Assembly: GCF_020520425.1 (NCBI RefSeq)
Contig: NC_079490.1
Location: 3,844,001 to 3,908,000 of the forward strand
Source: Spinacia oleracea
Lineage: Eukaryota; Streptophyta; Magnoliopsida; Caryophyllales; Amaranthaceae
Length of the DNA stretch: 64,000 bases
Direction of reading: 5' to 3'
Program-made: the position numbers and the translations under genes
Shown here: positions 56,040-64,000 of the stretch, piece after piece
Numbering within the stretch: the stretch's first letter is position 1
How the letters are laid out: every line of letters begins with the position of its first letter
Notes under the pieces: model-generated
What the model was told of the DNA's origin: nothing
Databases searched by the model: none
The model's input: only the letters and a program-made list of their open reading frames with translations

Positions 56040-56885
56040 TTTAAGCATTGAAAATAATTAGTTAAGCAATTGAATCAATTAGTTAAAAATGAAACTAATA
56101 AGTTAAGCTTCAGAACCAATTAGTTAAGCAATGTAATAAATTAGTTAAGTGATGTAACATATTAGTTAAAGCATGCAACCAATTAGTGAAGCACTGAAAC
56201 CAATTAGTGAAGCATTGGAAGCAATTAGTTATGCACTGGATCTAATTAAGTTAACCACTGAAACTAATTAGTTAAGTTTGAGATTCAATTAGTTAAGCAA
56301 CGAAATTAATTAGTTATGCAACAAAATCAATTAGTTAAGCAATGAATCAATTAGCTTAGTTAAGCAATGAAATCAATTAGCTTAGTTAAGCATTGCAACT
56401 AATTAGTTAAGATTTTATGAGTTTTAGTTAATAATAAGTTTGTTTTAAATTAATAACTATTCGACTCATAAGTTTAACTATTTTTTTTTATACCTTAACT
56501 ATTTTGTTATTCAATTTGTTATGATTTTATTACTTTTAGTTATGTTTTACACTAGTTTAGTTAGTACCCAAAAAATTTGAAAATTTTAATTTCGAAAAAA
56601 AAATTTTGAATCAAAAAAAATAATTTAAGCTTGAAGTCCAATTAGTTAAGCTTGAAGTCCAATTAGTTAAGCTTAAAGTCCAATTAGTTAATCCTGAAGT
56701 CCAATTAGTTAAGCCTGGAAATCCAATTAGTTAAGCCTGGAAAAAAAAAAAAAAAAAAAAATCGAAAAAAAAAATTCAAAATTTTTTTTATTAAAAAAAA
56801 ACAAAACAATTTAAGCCTGAAATCAAATTAGTTAAGCCTAAAATCCAATTAGTTAAGCCTGAAGTCCAATTAGTTAAGCCTGAAA
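56040..56885. repeat. TTAGTTAAGC minisatellite arrays
   Basis: 56040-56410 holds about 17 units of roughly 20 bp with the core CAATTAGTTAAGCA. 56625-56885 holds two blocks of AAGTCCAATTAGTTAAGCCTG units separated by A-rich tracts. The same core forms the array at 10515-10677 in the related Mutator-like MITE. Confidence 0.82.
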
Positions 56886-57115
56886 AAAAAATCAAAAAAA
56901 AAAATTCGGAAAAAAAAAAATCCAAAAAAAAATTTGAATTTTTTTTTCGTGCTGACGTCAGCATGACGTCAGCACATGCGCCAACATGGCTGCCAGCAAG
57001 ACTGCCAACAAGGCGGTCTTTCCTGTGAGGCGGTCTCACACAAAAGTTTCTCTATGACTTTTAAAATAAAAAAAAACCAAAAACTGAAAACCTACAGTAA
57101 TACAAAACGCCCTTA

Positions 57116-57505
57116 TTTTTCTAATCAATTGTGTTTTACTTTGTTTTGTTTTCTTAAAGCCAATTAAAAGGGCGATAATTAACAAATTTTCTATCAGATT
57201 AATTGGATTTTTTTTTTTTTGATAAATATCAGATTAATTGGATAATCGAGTACGAGTTAATTTTGCCAATTTATATTGCCAAGAAAAAAACAAAAAAAAT
57301 AAATCATACAAGTAACGCCACGAAAGCACGACGACACTCTGGTCTCCTTCCTTCCATATCCCCTTTGTCTCTCTCTCCTCTGGTTAGCGATCTACTCTCA
57401 ATCTCCAATCTCACATTCTTCATCATCTGGATAATTTTGTTCATATTAATTTGTATCTTAATTTGTTTTTGTTAATCTTTGAAGTTCAAAATTTCTGCAT
57501 AACCT
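57116..57505 (+). promoter_or_regulatory. Promoter and 5' leader of the VHA-H gene
   Basis: A TC-rich tract (TCTCCTTCCTTCC, TTTGTCTCTCTCTCC) at 57340-57400 and a T-rich stretch precede the ATG at 57506. The Mutator-bearing element ends about 390 bp upstream, so the promoter is short or partly supplied by it. Transcription start not determinable. Confidence 0.4.
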
Positions 57506-60500
57506 ATGACGATCGATCATGCCGAACTCACCACTGACCAGGTTTGATTTCTCCTGAAATTTCGTTCTTCAATTTATTTTCACAATCATTGGTCTATTGA
57601 CTATGTTTAATTGTTTTGCTCGATTATTGGTTATAATTTGTCTGTTTATTTGTTTGATCTAAATTTCCAGTTCATTGATTACAAAGGGTTATCATCAAAA
57701 TTGTAGTCTTTTTCAATTTTTCGGCGAGGGTTTTGTTTTTATTTTTTGTTTGCTTGATCTGAATTGAATTTCATGCTAATTTGTTGCTCAAATTTCGGGG
57801 GATAATTAGTTAATGCCATTAATTTGTTGCTTAGGAAAATTTAGGAAGTTACCCATGTTTTAGCAGATTGCCATTGTTTAGATGGAACTAATTGTGTCTC
57901 AATTGATCCACATTACGGATTTCCGGGTGAACTCGATCGAAATATTAGGGAATAATTAGTTAATTCCATTAATTTATTGTTTTGGAGAATTTAGGAAGTT
58001 ACCCATGATTTAGCAGATTGCCATTGTTTAGATGGAACTGAGTTTGTCTCAATTGATCCACATTATGAATTTCTGGGCGAACTCGATCAAACCAGCCGCC
58101 ACAATCATGATCCGTAAGCCAACTCTAGGAGAGCTAATATCTGATTGACTTTGGAGTGGGGAATAGGCTAATTATTTAATGTCAATTGGTGAAGTTCAAT
58201 GATAGATTATCAAAAAAAAAAAAAAGTTCAATGATAGATGATAATGCTTGAATTGCAATATACCAAACATATTTACAATACTTACAATCCAATAGTGCGA
58301 ATTTGAGATGATTTTTCTTGAAAGATGTATTTGAAACCCAATGGTGCAATATTATTTGAATTGACTAGATAATAGTTAATATCATAATTTTGTAAGTATT
58401 TGAAACCCAACTGTTTTAGAAACACTGACTACCAAAACAGATTTACCATTTTTTGATGCTCGAGGTAATGTGTTGTACTTTTCATTTTATATTAAGGTAT
58501 CATAAAAGGTTTATTGATTGTAATACTTGTTTGTCTGTCTAGAGTTAGACTATGCGTAGATGTCCCCTGAAGCTGAATGTGAGAACTTATGTTGCTTCCT
58601 TTGTTTTCCTGACATCCTGTATAATTCTGGTTGATTAGTACTATGTATAAATGTATAATATTTGGTCTACTGGATTGTTGTGAACTAATTTGTTTTTGTA
58701 TTTTTCCTTTCATTCTTTCTTCCTCTGTCTTTTTTCAAGGTTCTCAAAAGGGACATTCCATGGGAGACATACATGACGACCAAGTTGATCACTGGGACAG
58801 CCCTTCAACTTTTAAGGCGTTATGACAAGAAGCCTGAGAACCAGAGAGCTTCCTTGCTGGATGATGTAATTTTCATCTTTGCTTCTTTCTCAAAGTGGCG
58901 GCTGTTTTTGAATTTTAGCTACAGTCTTTCTGTCAAATGCATCCAGTGACACATAATCTCTTTTAATTTTGTTGTGATCTGTCATGGCCTACCCCGTTCC
59001 TCTAACTATAAAATTTCTATTGAATGTTCGTATGATTGTTCAGCATAGATTCATAGAAGAGGCTTCATTACTCTGTTAATTATTATCGGAATCAACCTAT
59101 TCGATATTGAAACCTTTATTCACCTTCTAATTGTGGCTTTAAATTTTTTTGTACCTTATTATATCACGATACATATTTTCATTCATCACATGATGGGTTC
59201 CTAACTTCCTATCGTTCCAGTTTCTGCTCACTCAGTTAATATTTCGATTGGTCTGTTTTTTACTAAATCTGTTTAATCTTATTTTTTATGGATGTCCGGT
59301 AGTAAATTTATTTACCTGATACCAAACTTTCAAAGTTGTCGTCTTTGTTATCCTTCTTCATGTGCCTTGTTGAGTGTGTGTACACTAGACAATGGTCTAC
59401 ATCTTGAGTCCTTTCAGATAATGGATCTTTACCAATTTTCATAGTTCTAATTGGTGATTGTACTTGTAACAGGATGGCCCATCCTACGTTCGAGTATTTG
59501 TGAGCATTCTACGTGATATTTTCAAAGAAGAGACTGTGGAATATGTCCTTTCTTTGATCGATGAAATGCTCACTGGTAAATGCAGATACACCTAGTCATC
59601 TGGTTTTGTATAACTTATTGTTGGCCCATTTTCTGATTTTTTTCCCTCTCTGCAGCAAACTCCAAAAGGGCCCGGCTGTTTCACGATAAATCACTGGCAA
59701 GCGAGGATATCTATGAACCGTTTGTAAGGTAAGAATACGAAGACTCTTGTCAGATAATTACTTTTCTCAAACAAATTGGATTTGGATCCTTGTCTAATTG
59801 TCTTTTAAGAAATAGAATTGCATAATCTGATAATTTTTTGTTTGAGATGATTGTTTTGGGAAACTTTAACAGTACAAGAATTGCGTCCAAATAAATCATA
59901 TATTCTTATTAATGTTGAATTTCAACTTAGTAGATTTGAAGTTCCCAGTTCAACTTTGTGAATGTGTATTGGTTGATCTCAGCTCTGGTGAGGGGAGGGT
60001 ATGGAAAGGGACTTGAGAGAAATCATATTGAACCCGAAGTGTGTGGTTGAATGTGAGTGATTCATGTTGAGCATGACCAAAGAAAATGCAAAGTGTTTGG
60101 AACGTGTTAGACTGAAGTTCTGCTTGGATTAATGGTCAAATGGGGATTCAGTAGGCAGAGGGACTTTTAAAAGAATTACCGTTGTGAAATAACGAACGGT
60201 GGGAAGACTGGCATACAAGTAATCAGGTATAGTGGCGTGATTAAGGTTATTGTAACATGCAAGGAACTGGTCCTGAGGCGGGGGGTACAATGGGAAGTTC
60301 GTTATAGTTCAGTTATGAGAAGCTTATGAAGGAAGACAGTTAGTTTGTTATAGACTTATAAATATTGGAGGGTCGACAGAGAAAATTGTGATGGGTAAAG
60401 CTTGTAGATTATAACAATTTTCTCTGTTCAATCATATCTTTACCTCCTACTGTATTAGCGTTCATCTGTCCTTAGTCACGACTTGCTAAGAATAAATTTC

Positions 60501-63500
60501 TTAACTGAATATATGGAGTAAATTCATGGATTTTCCGCTATGGTGCTACCACTAAGATCCAAAGACTGCAAGTGAAAACAGCAAGTTGTTCTATGTGATG
60601 GTCAATTGGTACAGTTGGTGGATTTCATGAGGTTAAAGTTTAAAGTGGCATTCTTACTTTCTTAGGCTTAGATTCCTTGTATCCAATGTGAGCTCTCTTT
60701 TTGGCTTTTAGCTTGTTAACATTTGCGACTCTTTTGACCACCTTGTAGCCCTTCCGAGAGTAGTCTTTTCTTTGGCTTTTAAATTTACGACAAGGATAGA
60801 AAGGGTAGCATCTGAAAGACTCTGAACGGGTTGGATTGGCTTGGGGCTGAGGTTGCTTTTAAATCAACTTGATTGTTGTTGTTATTGAAAGAAAGAGTAA
60901 CAAAAAATTAGGGAAGTTTCTCTTATCTACGGTTACCCAAATGCTTCCTGTGGGGCTTGCACCAAGGTGGGGAGTGATACAGGGGTTAAATGTCAATACA
61001 ATTTCCATGAGGCTCTTATCCTTACCTCTGCAACGAGGCTGTTACTACATCACATTCTATTATTGTTATTTCTTTGCAATATGTCGATCCAAAATATGCT
61101 TGACATGCATACACATGCCTCTTGTTTGTCACGATTCTGCTATAACATTCGTCTATGGATTTTCAGATTGCTATGGAAAGGAAACTGGTTCATACAAGAG
61201 AAGAGTTGCAAAATACTTGCATTAATCGTTAGGTATTGAAATATAATCTGCTAACTAATAATTGGATGCATGGCTTTGTCGACGTACCTGCAAGTTATTA
61301 AATTATATCTGTTCATTGTAGCGCACGACCCAAAAACCAGTATAGTGGAGCTGTGAATGGTGAGGCCTCAGATTCAAAAAGCAAATTGACCACCATAGAT
61401 GATGTCTTAAAAGGATTAGTGGATTGGCTTTGCACACAGGTTTGAGCATAGTTTTTTTTCCTTATATAAAGTATCATTTCGTCTTGGGTACCTGTTTGCT
61501 TCAGTATGATGCTGAACTTTCAATTTTATTGACAAATTTGGTGACATTTGTTCACAATTTATTTATTTATACTTATTATTAATATGGTATGGATGTCTAC
61601 TTGTCCTTATTTTTGTTAACGTTCTTTAATTTGTGACAATACTACTCTATGTTTGACTTTTTTAGTTTTTGAAATCTAGTGAGGTGAAGGCTTCTAGATG
61701 TTTTAGGTATGTCTTAGTGAATAACGACTTCGGTTATGAATACCCTGCAGCTAAGGAATCCTTCTCATCCCACTCGTGGTATCCCTTCTGCTGTAAATTG
61801 CCTTGCTACCTTGTTGAAAGAACCTTTGGTCAGATCATCATTTGTTCAAGTTGATGGGGTGAAGTTACTCATTCCATTGATTAATCCGGTATCTAATCAA
61901 TCTACACCATTGGCGTCTTCGCAGTCCACTCAGCAATCTATGCAGGTAATTCTTGCTTTGTTCCTTCAAGAAAAATCTATTTTTCCTGTCAGTTCATCAT
62001 ATTTTCCTTCTGATGGCATTTTGGTTCCATTATTAGTGGCATATCTGTAAAATTCTTTCAGCACCTTACGTGGGTGGGTGTTCCTTTTATATTTCAACAG
62101 CTTCTTTATGAAACCTGTCTCTGTATCTGGCTATTGTCATTCTACGAACCTGCACTTGAGTACTTGGCTACTTCCAGATGCCTGCCACGGCTGACAGAGG
62201 TGGTGAAGAGTTCTACTAAGGAGAAGGTAATAATATATAGCGCTTAATTTTCAAACTTTTAGCCATGCTTCATAATTGGAGCATGTGTCAAGTATACACA
62301 TACAATTATGGTATTATGGTACACACATACAATTATGTATACTTATTACAGGGGCTGTATTTCTTGTAGGTTGTTAGGGTTATTGTTATGACCTTCAAGA
62401 ATTTGCTACCAAAAGGGACCTTTGGCCCCCAGATGGTGGACCTTGGAATGCCTCAGATTGTACAAAACTTGAAAGCTCAAGCCTGGAGTGATGAGGTGAG
62501 ATATGACCAATCCTTTATGTTTAAGAATATTTTCACAATTGGGAGTCAATGACTTACAAAATGTATTCCTCCATTCCATAAATATCGCACAATTTTGTTT
62601 TTTACAATATTCACATTTGACCTTTGGTCATCTTTTGTGATTCATACCTAATAAAAATTGTAGTCATATGAGATCTTATTAGATTCATATTGACATATAT
62701 TTTCTAAATATCAACTTTTGATAAGTTTTAGTTATACATAATTCGATATATTAAGAGTCAAAATATGTGTTCAGAAGCGTAAAGTCAACCATGATGCAAT
62801 ATTTAAGGAACGGAGGAAGTATATATAAAATCTGCATTACATTTAGCTTGTCTCTTTGGAATTATTTTTGACACTTGTCCTATTCATTAGAAATGTTAAA
62901 GTTATTCGCTTTCCCTTCCGTAAATTGTAACTTTTCTGCTTGTTATCCTTCATTGAATTCCAGGACCTTGTGGAGACCTTAAATCAACTAGAAGAAGGAC
63001 TGAAGGACAATGTCAAACAAATGAGTTCATTTGAAAAGTATAAACAGGAAGTATTTCTTGGCCATCTTGACTGGTCCCCAGTTCACAAAGACGCTTTCTT
63101 CTGGCGAGAGAATATCACCAACTTTGAGGAAAATGATTTCCAGGTGAAATTCCCCTTCTCTTTAGCCTGAGTGATACTGCACATTATACGCATATTTGAA
63201 GCCTCCATTAAACTTCTTTCAATGACGGGTACCTCACTGGAGTCACTGCCCATTTGGTAGCCGGTAATAAATGACGGAAATGAGAATGAATTGAAGTGTA
63301 ATTTTGAAAAAAGAAATGTAACATCATAATACCTCAAGTACTCGTAGATCCGACACTCGGACATGAGTACGGACACTGGACACCATTTTGGAACAAAATC
63401 ATGAATTTTTTTCACAAAATAACCTAGTCGGACACTTGGATATACCCGTGTCCGACATGGGTACCCGAGTTCGAGTAACATAGATCATAAGCTCATCCTA

Positions 63501-64000
63501 AACTTGTGTTTTTTCATTCCCACTCAATTCAACCCCGAGGCTATAATGGATGGTAATGAAGATTAATAAAGAAAATGAGGTACTTGAGGTGAATTAGCAT
63601 TACCATCTATGTTACTCAGATTCGGGTACGAGCGTCAGACACTGGTGCGTGTCCAAGTGTACGACACAGCTAAATTATGAAAATTTTCCTTGATTTTAGA
63701 CCAAAATGAAGTGTCCATCCATACCCATGTCTGAGTGTCGAGGATCCGATACGGGTACTTGAGGTAAAACAAAGAGTCAGTCGGAGTAACATAGATTACC
63801 ATGGGGATTTTAGTACATGACTTTCTTCACGAATTTACAACACACCATTTGTTACCGCCTACCAATCCGTCACCTGAACTTTGACTAAGAAATTGACCTC
63901 TCGTGAATGCAGGTCTTGAGAGTCCTCATCACTATTTTGGACTCCTCAAGCGACCCGAGATCCCTTTCCGTGGCTTGCTTTGATCTCTCACAGTTCATTC
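57506..64000 (+). CDS. VHA-H: V-type proton ATPase subunit H (3' partial)
   Basis: Eleven exons are seen: 57506-57541, 58740-58865, 59473-59575, 59656-59728, 61167-61232, 61322-61439, 61751-61945, 62101-62226, 62370-62495, 62964-63143 and 63913 to the window edge. All have GT-AG borders with matching phases and give 412 codons so far, against about 440-450 for the plant family, so only the last few dozen residues are missing. The protein starts [20 protein letters not shown]. It includes [38 protein letters not shown] and [18 protein letters not shown], which are marks of the HEAT/ARM-like subunit H. H is a regulatory subunit of the cytosolic V1 sector, coupling V1 to the stalk and restraining ATP hydrolysis when V1 is detached, on vacuole and endomembranes. 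No frame damage is seen. Confidence 0.95.
62566..62819. mobile_element. Stowaway-like MITE in VHA-H intron 9
   Basis: The ends TTCCTCCATTCCATAAATAT and CTTCCTCCGTTCCTTAAATA (reverse-complemented) are flanked by TA. It belongs to the same subfamily as 28795-29046 in RAD21. Confidence 0.75.
63607..63795. mobile_element. Small TIR element with 7-bp duplication in VHA-H intron 10
   Basis: A perfect TIR CTATGTTACTC at both ends is flanked by TTACCAT at 63600-63606 and 63796-63802. The interior has GGGTACGAGCGTCAGACAC and CCCATGTCTGAGTGTCGAGG, phrases of the common plant TTACTCGGACACGGGTAC repeat. A second, decayed relative lies at 63339-63475. Confidence 0.6.

Larger units (their letters stand above)
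54565..57052. mobile_element. Mutator-like element with gene-like interior (Pack-MULE candidate)
   Basis: The TIRs of about 40 bp read GATAAACTTTTGTAAAAGAC...AGAAAAGACCGCC on the left and, reverse-complemented, GAGAAACTTTTGTGTGAGAC...AGGAAAGACCGCC on the right. They match the short Mutator-like MITE at 10466-10720. No matching 9-bp duplication is seen. The interior contains a TC-rich leader, an ATG frame and splice-like GGTAAC (54720-55070), then TTAGTTA-rich and TTAGTTAAGC arrays. No transposase is visible. Confidence 0.6.
54405..57115. mobile_element. Outer TIR element interrupted by a Mutator-like element
   Basis: The left arm AAAGGCCCCGTTCAGTATCG, then GTTTTCAGTTTTTTGTTTTT, is answered on the right by (reverse-complemented) AAGGGCGTTTTGTATTACTG, TAGGTTTTCAGTTTTTGGTT. 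These arms enclose the Mutator-like element at 54565-57052. The flanking duplication is unclear. A related fragment lies in beta-glucosidase B at 42197-42400. Confidence 0.5.

Overview
This window looks like nuclear DNA from a flowering plant. The genes are split by many GT-AG introns, intergenic space is AT-rich, and terminal-inverted-repeat (TIR) transposons and Helitrons are dense. There is no bacterial-style operon. The proteins are of eudicot type. The repeat mix suggests Caryophyllales, but that is inference and I cannot name a species.

Layout: (1) 730-1905 (+), the last two coding exons of a LETM1-like mitochondrial protein. (2) 1906-17000, a 15 kb gene-free, transposon-rich stretch: Stowaway-like MITEs, three Helitrons in a row, hAT-like elements with 8-bp target duplications, a Mutator-like MITE and a Harbinger-like MITE, nested up to three deep. 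(3) 17559-31908 (+), a complete 15-exon cohesin alpha-kleisin gene (RAD21/SCC1, SYN4-like). I spliced it by hand to one open frame of 1,220 codons. (4) 33253-38650 and 39919-46091 (both -), a tandem pair of 13-exon GH1 beta-glucosidase genes resembling Arabidopsis BGLU42. Both are intact at 489 codons with identical exon lengths. (5) 46100-51286, repeat-rich intergenic DNA. (6) 51287-53047 (-), an intronless P-class PPR gene. (7) 54405-57115, a Mutator-like composite element with a gene-like interior and minisatellite arrays. (8) 57506-64000 (+), the V-ATPase subunit H gene, 11 exons seen and the 3' end cut by the window edge.

The genes do not form a pathway; each is a separate housekeeping or metabolic locus: mitochondrial ion exchange, chromosome cohesion, cytosolic glycoside hydrolysis, organelle RNA processing and vacuolar proton pumping.

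The most informative part is the beta-glucosidase pair. Because it is a segmental duplication of about 6-7 kb, each copy shows the unfilled site for insertions in the other. Copy A alone has a plastid ycf2 fragment, a truncated SINE and a Stowaway-like MITE. Copy B alone has a TCA-flanked TIR element and a GGGTT-rich element. The same ancestral intron expanded into a 43-bp minisatellite in A and a 115-bp one in B. A second theme is a set of hAT-like elements (TAG-starting TIRs, 8-bp duplications) whose interiors are degenerate GGGTCGGGT/GGTTCGG-type repeats.
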